DNA of 42,088 bases from Bryobacterales bacterium. GTDB lineage: Bacteria; Acidobacteriota; Terriglobia; Bryobacterales; UBA6623. Shown here one piece after another: positions 25,201 to 33,786 of this stretch. The position numbers and the translations under genes were made by a program. Below the pieces are notes generated by a model that was not told the origin of the DNA, searched no databases, and was given only the letters and a program-made list of their open reading frames with translations. The stretch spans positions 1-42,088 of the forward strand of contig JAPPMB010000010.1 of NCBI GenBank assembly GCA_028819255.1, written 5' to 3'. The number at the start of each line of letters is the position of its first letter. The first letter of the stretch is position 1.

Positions 25201-25507
25201 GCAGAGCGGCACTGTTCTCGTCTTCTTTTCCCCTTACCGATCTCACATTTATGCAAGAGACGCCCCGCGCTGACCGTGTTCCCAGATCTCTTCAAGGCCG
25301 GGGGAGGATCTCGTGCTGGCGGCCATTACTTTCCGCATCGTGAACGGCCCGAACGCGGTGCATCTCTGGCGCGGCGGCTTTGCGGAAGATGAGCTTCCCA
25401 AGGCATCGATGGTGAAGAAGATGAGGCTCTCTACGATTCACTTCTTGCTCGTTGCCAAGCGAATATGCGCTCGCGGGATCGAGAAGTTGGAGGAAGTCCT
25501 GGTGTAA
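25178..25507 (+). pseudogene. MazF/PemK-type toxin with three single-base insertions
   Basis: A MazF-like toxin of about 110 codons can be rebuilt. The start MPSTTAYRQSGTVLVF at 25178 overlaps the antitoxin gene by 23 bases and has GAAGAGG directly before it. The reading then shifts frame at TTTT (about 25225-25228, giving FPLTDLT), again at CCCC (25262-25265, giving PALTVFPDLFKAG) and at GGGGG (about 25300-25304, giving EDLVLAAITFR). The rest reads on to VEEVL-type ending and a stop at 25505-25507. All three shifts are explained by one extra base in a homopolymer. MazF cleaves RNA; this copy cannot make a full protein as written. Sequencing error in homopolymers is the alternative explanation. 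Confidence 0.75.
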
Positions 25508-26007
25508 TTGCGCCGGTTCGTCTCCTGAGTCGGACGCGCTGGCCGGAGACAACGACCGGTCGCCCAGGATTCAGTGGCTCCCCTCGAAGATTTCTGTGCC
25601 GCGGCAGGTCGCCTCGACGGCCTCGGGCACCGCCGGGGAAACGCCTTGCCCAATCTCCTGAACTGGAACGCCGGTGGCCGCTACGTTGGGACCATTGGTA
25701 GTTCTGGCTCGGACAGCAGCACCGAGTCCATATTCGACCGCGTCCTGTATCCGAACCTGACAGGAGCCCCGTTCAGGCATCCGTCACAGAGCGAACCAAC
25801 CGAGACTGTCCCGGCGATGTCGTCGAGTCTTCCTGCAGCGCAACCGAATCAAGGAAGACGCCGGAGGGCGAGCCAACGGCACATCCGAAGACGAGGTACC
25901 CGTCCTATGCTGTTCCTCTTGCCTGCGAGCTGACATGTGTAGTAGGTGGTCTTTCCCACCCGCTGACGGGATTACGAATCGTTGCCGAAGCTGTTAGACT
26001 GCTGCGG
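25508..26007. promoter_or_regulatory. Gene-free stretch ending in a sulfatase promoter
   Basis: 500 bases without a recognisable gene. A minus-strand frame at 25571-25780 looks protein-like for a short distance but has no family I know. At the right end TGTTAGACT (25992-26000) is an extended -10 (TGnTAnnnT), seven bases before the sulfatase ATG, with no ribosome-binding site between, suggesting a leaderless transcript. Confidence 0.4.
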
Positions 26008-27498
26008 ATGCGCCTCTCCATGGCCGTTCTCGCGCTTGTCCTCGTCCACGCCGCGCCCGGCCAGACGAGCCTGCCGAACATCGTCGTTGTGCTGGCGGAC
26101 GATCTCGGCTGGGGGGATCCGCAGTCCTACCAGCCGGAATCGAAGATTCCTACGCCGAACATTGACCGGCTGGCACGCGAGGGCATGCGCTTCACCGACG
26201 CTCACAGTCCCTCGTCGGTTTGCACGCCGACCCGCTACGGGTTGCTGACCGGGCGTTACGCCTGGCGCACCTCGCTCAGGAGCGGTGTTCTGGACGGCTT
26301 CGGCCCGCCGCTGATCGAGCCCGACGAAGACACCATGGCCTCGCTACTCCGCCGCTCAGGCTACCGGACCGCTGCGGTGGGGAAATGGCATCTTGGGATG
26401 TGCTGGCTCGACAAGGGCGGTCGACCGGTTCCACGCAGAAGCGGCGGCTTCCGCCCCGGCGACGACATCGATTACACGGTCGAACTGCGCGGCGGCCCGC
26501 TTGACGTGGGCTTCGACACGTTCTTCGGCATTTCGGCTTCTCTCGACATGAGTCCTTACTGCTTCCTGAGGAATCGGTCGGTCGAGGCGCTTCCGGAGAT
26601 CCCCGTCCCGTCCGCACGGGCTGACATATTCTCCGGCTTGGCTGCAGGGCTCCGGTCGAGGGATTTCCAAGTGGAGGAGGTCCTTCCCCGGCTGGCGGAG
26701 GAGGCGGCACGGATCATCGATCTCCATGCAGGCCGGGACCATCCCCTGTTCCTCTACCTAGCCCTGGCCTCGCCTCATCTCCCGATTGCGCCCGTTGGCG
26801 GAGCGATGAGCCGCGCGGGCCGTTACGGCGACTTTGTGTTTGAGACTGATCGTGCGCTTGGACAGGTTCTCGAAGCTCTGGACCGGACCGGCATGACCGA
26901 GAGGACGTTCGTCCTGTTTACGAGCGACAACGGCGGGCTTTGGCATTGGTGGGATTTCCGGGCCGACGACGATGGCGGTGCGGCGCCCCTCACTGCACGT
27001 GGTCGCTATGTGCGGGACAGAGGCCACCAGGGCAATGCCGAATTGAGGGGAACGAAGGCGGACATCTTCGAAGGCGGGCATCGCATTCCGTTCGTCGTGC
27101 GCTGGCCAGGCGAAGTGGCCGCCGGCACGACCAGCGAAGCCCTGGTGGTGCTGACAGACCTGTACGCGACGGTCGCCCAGATATCGGGTGCGGGCATCAG
27201 AGCGAACAGCGGCCAGGACAGCATTTCCCTCTTGCCTGTGCTTCGCGGCCACAGCAGGTCGGAGAGAACAACAGCGGTCCATCACTCCGCTCGGGGCATG
27301 TTCGCCATTCGGAAGGCGAACTGGAAGCTAATCGAGGGACGGGGCTCGGGAGGATTCACGCTGCCGAGGTCGATTGACGAGCCCGGCGGGCAGCTGTACA
27401 ATCTGGCCGAGGACCCGCGGGAAACCAGGAACCTCTACACCCAGAGGCCCGAGATCGTTGCCGAACTGCAGGATCTGCTGAGGGCTACGGTCGAATAG
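26008..27498 (+). CDS. Arylsulfatase-type (formylglycine) sulfatase
   Basis: 496-residue exported sulfatase. A signal peptide covers residues 1-19. LPNIVVVLADDLGWGD contains Asp31-Asp32; the signature is C72-T-P-T-R76 followed by LLTGRYAWR; VGKWHLGMCW gives the conserved Lys-His pair; FTSDNGG supplies the second metal-binding Asp-Asn. The pattern is closer to classical arylsulfatase A/N-acetylgalactosamine-sulfatase relatives than to the sulfatase at 4389, which has a different GDHG motif. It lies alone between the toxin-antitoxin remnant and an insertion sequence, so its partners may have been separated by insertion. Substrate unknown. Cys at the formylglycine position means anaerobic or aerobic maturation by an FGE-type or anSME enzyme elsewhere. 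Confidence 0.93.
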   Translation: MRLSMAVLALVLVHAAPGQTSLPNIVVVLADDLGWGDPQSYQPESKIPTPNIDRLAREGMRFTDAHSPSSVCTPTRYGLLTGRYAWRTSLRSGVLDGFGPPLIEPDEDTMASLLRRSGYRTAAVGKWHLGMCWLDKGGRPVPRRSGGFRPGDDIDYTVELRGGPLDVGFDTFFGISASLDMSPYCFLRNRSVEALPEIPVPSARADIFSGLAAGLRSRDFQVEEVLPRLAEEAARIIDLHAGRDHPLFLYLALASPHLPIAPVGGAMSRAGRYGDFVFETDRALGQVLEALDRTGMTERTFVLFTSDNGGLWHWWDFRADDDGGAAPLTARGRYVRDRGHQGNAELRGTKADIFEGGHRIPFVVRWPGEVAAGTTSEALVVLTDLYATVAQISGAGIRANSGQDSISLLPVLRGHSRSERTTAVHHSARGMFAIRKANWKLIEGRGSGGFTLPRSIDEPGGQLYNLAEDPRETRNLYTQRPEIVAELQDLLRATVE

Positions 27499-27789
27499 CA
27501 TCACCTCGCGTAGTGAACCGGATGCCTTCGGCCACGAGCCCGCTGGGGGACGCCCCATGCAGGACGGTCACCACCGGGTTCGCCGAGTCAGCACTATCAG
27601 GCCCACGCACTTGACCTCGATGCTCACACGGCCGAACTCCGGAACCCGGCCCGTTCACGCCGGCAAGCCCTTGGCCGCTGCGATCGTGGGCGGCAGCCCA
27701 GTGTCGGAATCCCGGTTCGCTGGAATCTGCCTGATGCCATGGGCCGCGACGGACGGCGGAGCCTGACCGCCCCCGCTGTCCCATAAGCG

Positions 27790-28925
27790 CTATCTTATGG
27801 ATTCAGGTCGAAAATCGCTGGCGAGTTGAGGCCGTCTCTTGCGAGGGCGGTCAGACTGTTCCTCCGACATCGCCCGCCAGTCGGCGAGGGTTGCAGAAAG
27901 CGAGACCGCCGGTTCGATCGCCCTTCGCACCTGGTTCCGCACGAAGGCAAAGTTACGCCAGGTGCTGCGTGGACGTTCCCGGTCCCAGCAGGTACCCCCA
28001 GGGGGAAATGGCACTCGCGTGGTGGATCAGCTTCTCGACCAGCAGCGCCGCGAACAGCTTGCCGTACACCTAGGCCTTGGCGCTCTCGTCGTTGTACTTC
28101 GGCAGGTAGCCGAGTTCGGCCAGTGACTTGAACCGCTTGAACACCAGCTCCACCTGCCAGCCCCTGCGATACCGCTCCAGAACCTCCGCGGCTGACCAGT
28201 CGCGCTCCGGCACCGTGGTGAACAGGATGACGTACTGGGCCAGTTCCAGCGTGGCCGGCTGGACGCTCCGTCCCTTGCGGGCGGCCTCCTTGCGCACCTT
28301 CGCCAAGGCCAGCCGGATGGCCTCCTCGGTCTTGCGCAGGGCGCAGAGCCTTCCCGGCACTGCCGCGCCCTTGCCGGCCAGCACCTCAGCCGAGACGGAC
28401 CCGATCACCCCAGGGCTCTGCAATGGCTGCATGGCTATTCTGGTCAAAACGAACGCTCAATCCGGTCCAATATGAACACCGGGCGGATGCCTGTCGGAGC
28501 GAAGCGACGCCTTCGCTTCAGGATGGACCTTTGTGAGCACCTCCGACAAGTGGATCCCTGACCGTTGTCGCGTCAAAGACCCTCACCTGTTCGCTATCCG
28601 TCCCCGCCGCCGCCACGCCTTGCTCCCGGAACAGTTCCACGCACAGTGAGTGCGGCCAGGTCCGCGACTTCCGCAATCGCTTCAGCAAGGCCACGTCCGA
28701 CAGATCGGCCAGCCCCGCCCTCCGGGCCAGCACCACGGCCTCGCGCAACGAGTGGCCACAGCCGAAATGCAGCAGCAACGTGCGCAGCAGGTTGCTCGGC
28801 GACTTGTCCTTCCGCAGTTTCCTCAGCGCTCCCGTCTGGCGCAACGGATCCTCCCAGTTCGCAGGAAGGAATGACACGAGCAGATCCCAGTCTTTGTTCA
28901 ACGGTTCCTTTCTTGTCGCACTCAC
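27790..28925 (-). pseudogene. Transposase of IS4 copy 1, broken
   Basis: Starts with GTG at 28925 (SATRKEPLNKDWDLLVSFLP) and runs to the first catalytic Asp region (VRVFDATTVRDPL), then enters an unrelated sequence and stops at 28518. The homologous reading resumes from 28447 (MQPLQSPGVIGSV) and includes YRRGWQVELVFKRFK, the YREK signature, to a stop in the C-terminal region near 27975. The ~100 residues holding the second Asp (DRGY) are absent. A C-terminal tail homologous to copy 2 (RNFAFVRNQVRRAIEPAV) is in another frame and ends at a TAG inside the left inverted repeat (27790-27792). Not functional. Confidence 0.75.
28492..28548. repeat. Hairpin-bearing insert at the deletion in IS4 copy 1
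   Basis: Outer arms TGTCGGAG (28492-28499) and CTCCGACA (28541-28548) and inner arms GAAGCGA (28501-28507) and TCGCTTC (28513-28519) form nested inverted repeats exactly where the transposase core is missing. It has the look of a REP-type palindrome or miniature element inserted at, or causing, the deletion. Confidence 0.55.
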
Positions 28926-29007
28926 TGCCTGCGGAATGGGTACAAACTACCCCACTCGAAGCATATCTCGCTAATCCTTAAATACCAATCAATAAGTTAG
29001 CATTTAT

Positions 29008-29026
29008 AGGGGGGTATCCCCCGGAC
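29008..29026 (+). repeat. Left 19-bp terminal inverted repeat of the giant-gene unit
   Basis: AGGGGGGTATCCCCCGGAC, itself containing the palindrome GGGGGTATCCCCC. Its exact reverse complement is at 33597-33615. Similarity continues inward imperfectly to GTGCGCCA (29043-29050), matched by TGGCGCAC at 33574-33581. It lies seven bases from the end of IS4 copy 1. Confidence 0.7.
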
Positions 29027-29239
29027 CCCCGGAACGGCAACGGTGCGCCATGAGCCCTGGACGCGCCGTGTGGCTGGAGGTCCGCGCGAGCGTGGCCACG
29101 TGGCCCGCCACGGCTCGCTCCCCACAAAGCGGGGCGGTCGACGCCACCAAGATCGTCGAACCGGGCTTGACTCCGGCTTGGCCGCCGTTGTCCGAGCCGC
29201 CACGAGGTGAGGCCGACAACCGGCGTCGCGGTACTTCGT

Positions 29240-32200
29240 TCATCCCAGCCTCTTGCGCACCTCTCCTTCTACGTCGTGCCATTTCGCTTCCCGATCATAG
29301 CCGGACGCAATCTCTTCAAGAAGACCGGCTACGAACGGATAGTCGAAGGCCTGCTCACTCGCTAGCCACCGGAATCTCGCGGAAAGGTGCCGTTCCGGCT
29401 CACCGTCTTCCCCTCGGTAGTGAACACCTCGCGCGTTGTAGACGCCGATGCAAAATCCCACTCCGATGTCATTGGCAGCCGTTCGCTCCAGCACCTCGCA
29501 GACCTCCGTCCTGGGCCAAAGCCCATCTTCGGGAACGGGATCAATGCGGGAGAGGAGTTGGCCGATCGTCTGGTCGCCGATGGCGGCGCGGTCGTGTTCC
29601 TCACAGAGCCCCCGTACTTCCGCGATCCAATTCAGCAGCGCTGTCAGGTCAACCGTGCCATCCGCGTCAGTTCCCGGGAGGTGTTTGACTCGATCCAACA
29701 GCTTGTAGGCTTTGGACGCAACTGTCGCAGCACGCTCGGGACCGTCGATGCGCCAGTCCGCCGGATCTTGGCCGTGGTCGTGACGCGGGAACGCGAGAGT
29801 CAGGGCTCTGAAGTAGAGCGCAGGCGAGGCAGCGATTTGCTTCTGTAAGTTGGGAAGGCAGTACTCGCTGTTGTCGATTACATCGAGGTACATGAACTCA
29901 AGTGCAGCCATGTCTTCGCGATTGACGCCGGCGCGCTCATTGAGTGATCTCAGCGCCTCATGGATGTCAAATGCGGAAAGCCAGTATTGGTCGGTCGGAC
30001 CAAGTTTCTCTGTGGCTACGTCGTGCAGAAGCCGTCGGAGACGAGACGTCTCAACGAGCGACCAGTCTCGACGAGCCACCCAGAAGGCGGCGCGAGGGCG
30101 CTGAGCCTGGAGGAGGCGATCAATGAGTTCAGAAAGCTCCAACTCGTTGTACTGTGCCCATTGCGGCGTGACGTTCCCCCAGTACGCGTCCTCTACCTTC
30201 CGACCGGCTCGTTCGACTAGCCGCCAGGTATCTCCGCGAAACGGTGCGCACTGGAGCAACCGCACCATTCGGGTCAGATCGCCGCTTTCGATTACGCGCT
30301 GGAGCAGCAGGGTCCGCTCATCTTCCGTCAGTGTCCACAGGAATCCCTGTAAACAAGCGTCTACGCGAGTCGCTAGCTCGCCGGATACATCCAAGCATCG
30401 CTTGATAAAGCCAGCTCTTGCGCCGGGCGGCATCACTCGTGCCAACGAGGTCCCCACGATATCTCCTGCGGCCCCCTCAGAGAGAAACGAGATCACACCT
30501 TCCTGACTGTGGGTATCCCAAATCTCCGTAATCGCAACGCTCCGTTGCTCTCGAATGATCTTTTCACGATCCGAGGGCGACGAGTTCTGGTCCTCGACAT
30601 CCTCGGACGAAGGCTCGATCCATCGGCGGCCAAAAAGCCACTGGTGCCTGATGATCATGTCCTGCGGCTCCAGACTCTCGAATGTCCTGCGTGCATTCTC
30701 GATGGTCGCGGCAGAGAGGTCCCCCACCTGTCCGTAACCTGTCAGGTACCACCGCCGGATTTGCTCCCGGAGCGTAGCCCGAGCGTGGTCATCGCCTTGA
30801 GCATGTCCCCAAGCGATGATGCGATTCCAGACTCGCGCCTGATCACCTTCCGGTATCCACGCCGCGTGTTGGACGAGGTCTTCCAAATGGCCAGCATCGA
30901 GCGCTGGCCAGTCATGCACGATATCCAGTACGTGGCGGGTGAACTCCCATCGCTCGCCGCGCGTCACCCCCCGACCGGCGCCCGTCGCGTCGCTACGCCA
31001 ACGCGGCCGATAGCTGTAGTGCCCGATCTGGGATTTCCCGTCAGGCAACTGGTCCATGCATACCTGCCATCCGACGTCTGGAAACCGGCTAGCGAGGCCC
31101 TTGATTCCCTTCTGTCTATCTTCGAGGGAAGCGGCAGTTTGAGGTATCCACGAACGGTAGATGGCCTTGAGGCTGTGGATGGGCTTGTTAACCCAGTTGT
31201 CATCGATCGCGGTTCTCGACAGACGCCCGAGGATCATGGTCACACGTGCCAAGTGTTTCCAAGCCAAGGACTCCAAGGCCCACAGCAGTCCGGTCCGAGG
31301 ACACCCCCTGAAAAGACCTGTGTCCGCTGGCTTGAGCAGGCCTAAAACGATTGGTGAACCGGCCCGCAGGTCGTCCTCGATCAGCTTGAGGAAGACCTCA
31401 GGTGCGGCTTCAGCATAACGCGGAAGGTCGCCGTCGTGGGACAGGAGCGTCTCCAAGGTCAGCGGAGTCAACAGTTTGCGAATCAGCTCCGACACTTCGC
31501 CTTCGATGTCCACGCCAAGCCGATTCAGAAAGAGGTTGTTGCCATGGACCGCCAGAATGACGAGGGTTTCGCAGATCCCACTGCGCAGAGCGGCCGAGTG
31601 GTCGCGTACCTTGCCGTAGAGCCCGGCCGCCCACCTCTGATCCTCCGGCAACTCAAGAGCCGGATTGGTTTCCGCAAGCACATAGCGAGCCACTGTGAAG
31701 AGACTTCGCAGGTCCGTCAGAGTGAGATGCTCGCTGACTGCAAACAGGGCGTCGATCTTCGAAACGACACCACTATGTTGCCCGGCAGCCCACACTGGAC
31801 TGTCATCCAGTACCAAGATGCTGGCGATGTCCTTTTCGATCGCCTCGTAGGAGCGGTTGGCCAGCATTCTGACAACTCTCCGATCAGCTTGGGAATTGCC
31901 GTTCCACGCCCCCACCAGGGTCAACGGTATCAGGGCTCTTGCCGTAGCGTTCTCTTTCGCCCACGACGGGCGCCTGATGGAATCAATGTTCGAGAGCCGC
32001 CGGCGGAGGATGGTTGGTGACCGCCCGGATTCTCGTTCCAGTTGGCGGGTCCTGTCACGATCGATGCCCATCGAATCGAGTGCTTGGCCGAATCCTTCGT
32101 GGTTGAGAAGATCGAGAGCTATGTCCGGGTCCGACTGGACCGCGTTTCGCGGACGAACAGTCACACAGTGCAGTCGGCGGTGAACGGGGGCGAGTTCTCG

Positions 32201-33328
32201 TTCGCACTCGTCGCTACGGACTATCGGTAGGAAGCGTGTACGTGATGCGGCGAGGGTTCGCAGCGTGAAGGGAGAGTCGAATACCGCGGCTAGGTCGGCC
32301 GACCGCTTCAGAACGGCTTGGTCCGTTGATTCGGTCGCGAACTCGCGGAACAAACACGCAAGGAAGGCGATCGCTTCGCCCTTCGAATCGGCCGAGATCA
32401 CGAACGGTCGTTCCGGTTCGCTCGTCAGCCAATCTGCGACCTTCCTGTGATATGCCACGAGAGAGGGCCTGAATACTTCAGGCGTGAGTCTCGGACTGCT
32501 CGCCACAGACCAACGGTCCCAGAAACTGTCCAAGGTCTCAACACCACTAGTGTCGATCTCAAGCTCCTTAGCAAGCCATATCTGAGCCGGGATCGACTGG
32601 GTGAGCCATGTCTCAAGGTCGCTCGCATCGAGCGCCTTCAACGCTTTCCAATGGCCCTCACGCTGTTTCGTGGCGGCCCAGTCGGCCGCGTCATCCCACT
32701 TGCGCGGTGTGACGAATACGAATGTCGTCTCCCTTCGATCCGCGAACGGCGTAGCGCGCCGAAGCGCAGTTCGGTAGTCCCGATTGGCCTTCTCAAACGG
32801 TGCTCGGCTCGTTCCGAACTCCCAGCACGAAGACCCCTTTGGGATCCAAGGAGTGGCCGAATCGGCCTCTAACATACCGTCCCATCCGTGCCGCTGTCCG
32901 TCGTCGTGGCCTGGAAACGTGACGCGGCTCAGACCATCGTGCGTCGAGACAATCAGCAGGCGGAGTAGCACAGGAAGTAGGTGGCGAGCGTCGATTTGGT
33001 CGGCCCATGCGTCGATTTGCCGGGACTTAATCTGGAGGAATGGTGGCACGTAGGGGCGAACCACGATCTCCTGTTCGTCTCCCAGTTGGCTTCGGCGATC
33101 AAACTCCCGCTGACGCTCCAGCAGTTCGTTTCTGTCCGCGCCAAAGGCCTTTTCCAAGCGCACGGCCATTTCCGATGACAGCGACGAGTTGCCGTTCAGT
33201 AGATTCGACAAGGCGGGTCTGCCGACTCCTAGACGCTTGGCGGCTTCCTTCACTGGCACACCTGCCGGGATGACGTGTGCTCTGATGAAGTATCCAGGAT
33301 GCTCAGCTTCTCTCGTTTCTCGCGACAT
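29240..33328 (-). CDS. Giant HigA-type HTH fusion, putative defence protein
   Basis: 1362 residues, one uninterrupted frame. Residues 9-77 are a complete HigA/VapI-type helix-turn-helix (HPGYFIRAHVIPAG, then AAKRLGVGRPALSNLLNG and AVRLEKAFGADRNELLERQ). Residues ~115-255 hold a possible restriction-endonuclease-like segment: GWDGMLEAD (Asp150), SSCWEFG (Glu170), EKANRDY (Lys180), TTFVFVTPRKWDDAADW and DASDLETWLTQ. Around 308-325 PFVISADSKGEAIAFLACLF occupies the place of a P-loop but lacks the G-K-S/T core. The remaining ~1000 residues are helical and unassigned. A HigA head on such a long protein is not the usual antitoxin (~100 aa). AAAGGA precedes the ATG and a near-palindromic operator lies upstream. 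Likely an autoregulated defence or STAND-like protein (inference). Confidence 0.8.
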   Translation of the reverse strand: MSRETREAEHPGYFIRAHVIPAGVPVKEAAKRLGVGRPALSNLLNGNSSLSSEMAVRLEKAFGADRNELLERQREFDRRSQLGDEQEIVVRPYVPPFLQIKSRQIDAWADQIDARHLLPVLLRLLIVSTHDGLSRVTFPGHDDGQRHGWDGMLEADSATPWIPKGSSCWEFGTSRAPFEKANRDYRTALRRATPFADRRETTFVFVTPRKWDDAADWAATKQREGHWKALKALDASDLETWLTQSIPAQIWLAKELEIDTSGVETLDSFWDRWSVASSPRLTPEVFRPSLVAYHRKVADWLTSEPERPFVISADSKGEAIAFLACLFREFATESTDQAVLKRSADLAAVFDSPFTLRTLAASRTRFLPIVRSDECERELAPVHRRLHCVTVRPRNAVQSDPDIALDLLNHEGFGQALDSMGIDRDRTRQLERESGRSPTILRRRLSNIDSIRRPSWAKENATARALIPLTLVGAWNGNSQADRRVVRMLANRSYEAIEKDIASILVLDDSPVWAAGQHSGVVSKIDALFAVSEHLTLTDLRSLFTVARYVLAETNPALELPEDQRWAAGLYGKVRDHSAALRSGICETLVILAVHGNNLFLNRLGVDIEGEVSELIRKLLTPLTLETLLSHDGDLPRYAEAAPEVFLKLIEDDLRAGSPIVLGLLKPADTGLFRGCPRTGLLWALESLAWKHLARVTMILGRLSRTAIDDNWVNKPIHSLKAIYRSWIPQTAASLEDRQKGIKGLASRFPDVGWQVCMDQLPDGKSQIGHYSYRPRWRSDATGAGRGVTRGERWEFTRHVLDIVHDWPALDAGHLEDLVQHAAWIPEGDQARVWNRIIAWGHAQGDDHARATLREQIRRWYLTGYGQVGDLSAATIENARRTFESLEPQDMIIRHQWLFGRRWIEPSSEDVEDQNSSPSDREKIIREQRSVAITEIWDTHSQEGVISFLSEGAAGDIVGTSLARVMPPGARAGFIKRCLDVSGELATRVDACLQGFLWTLTEDERTLLLQRVIESGDLTRMVRLLQCAPFRGDTWRLVERAGRKVEDAYWGNVTPQWAQYNELELSELIDRLLQAQRPRAAFWVARRDWSLVETSRLRRLLHDVATEKLGPTDQYWLSAFDIHEALRSLNERAGVNREDMAALEFMYLDVIDNSEYCLPNLQKQIAASPALYFRALTLAFPRHDHGQDPADWRIDGPERAATVASKAYKLLDRVKHLPGTDADGTVDLTALLNWIAEVRGLCEEHDRAAIGDQTIGQLLSRIDPVPEDGLWPRTEVCEVLERTAANDIGVGFCIGVYNARGVHYRGEDGEPERHLSARFRWLASEQAFDYPFVAGLLEEIASGYDREAKWHDVEGEVRKRLG

Positions 33329-33360
33329 GATGGGAATCCTTTCCGCTACGCGAACTATGT

Positions 33361-33384
33361 GTACTGTGTCGCGCTACACAATAC
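33361..33384. promoter_or_regulatory. Near-palindromic operator and promoter of the giant gene
   Basis: GTACTGTGT, a six-base centre (CGCGCT) and ACACAATAC form arms matching 8 of 9, typical of a dimeric HTH operator. On the minus strand TTGTGT (-35-like) and CATAGT (-10-like) about 16-17 bases apart overlap it, so binding would block RNA polymerase. The likely ligand is the HigA-type head of the protein encoded downstream (autorepression, inference). Confidence 0.55.
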
Positions 33385-33596
33385 TATACATGAATTCCTG
33401 AAATGGCGCAAGGTTCTCCGTCCGAGGTGGAACTCGACCCCGCTTCTCGGCGCCGAGAGGGTGAACGGCCGCGGTACCGACCGGCCGCCCCAGCGGCCTC
33501 TGCGCTCGTGACGCGCACGCTGATCGTGCGGCTCCGGCGTTCCCGGCACGGAGCACGCTGCGCGGCCCCTTTGTGGCGCACGGATATCGTGCGGGA

Positions 33597-33615
33597 GTCC
33601 GGGGGATACCCCCCT
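33597..33615 (-). repeat. Right 19-bp terminal inverted repeat of the giant-gene unit
   Basis: Exact reverse complement of the repeat at 29008-29026. It lies four bases from the left end of IS4 copy 2. Because the two repeats adjoin opposite ends of the two insertion sequences (transposase-start end of copy 1, transposase-stop end of copy 2), they are not simply part of the insertion sequence. Confidence 0.7.
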
Positions 33616-33786
33616 AGGCGTTAACTTATAGATGATCCCGCTCCATAGTGCTTGGTCAGTTGCGGCTGGCGAGTGCGAGGGTTCTCTGCCAGTTCGGCCG
33701 AAATCGCTTTCCACTCGCGGAGCGTTTCCGCCAGCGGAACCGCCGGTTCGATGGCCCGTCGGACTTGGTTCCAGACGAACGCAAAT

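Larger units (their letters stand above)
27789..29001 (-). mobile_element. IS4-type element, internally deleted copy
   Basis: 1213-bp element with imperfect terminal inverted repeats GCTATCTTATGGATT (27789-27803) and the complement of GCTAACTTATTGATT (28987-29001), 13 of 15 matching. It carries a broken transposase gene on the minus strand that is clearly related to the fuller copy at 33620-34982. No convincing target duplication was found. About 200 net bases of the catalytic core are missing and replaced by a short hairpin-rich segment, so it can move only in trans. Confidence 0.75.

Noticed and set aside
29008..29026. GGGGGTATCCCCC palindrome as a transcription terminator
   Set aside because: The hairpin has almost no loop and no T-run follows; exact inverted pairing with 33597-33615 is a better explanation.
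29050..29688. 212-codon + strand open frame beside IS4 copy 1
   Set aside because: Overlaps the giant gene on the other strand and has no start signal or family motif.
30509..31345. 278-codon + strand open frame inside the giant gene
   Set aside because: Antisense to a continuous 1362-codon frame with a recognisable HTH; no independent evidence.
33403..33624. Small + strand frame upstream of the giant gene as a HigB-type toxin
   Set aside because: No HigB motif on either strand here, and the usual higB-higA order and overlap are absent.
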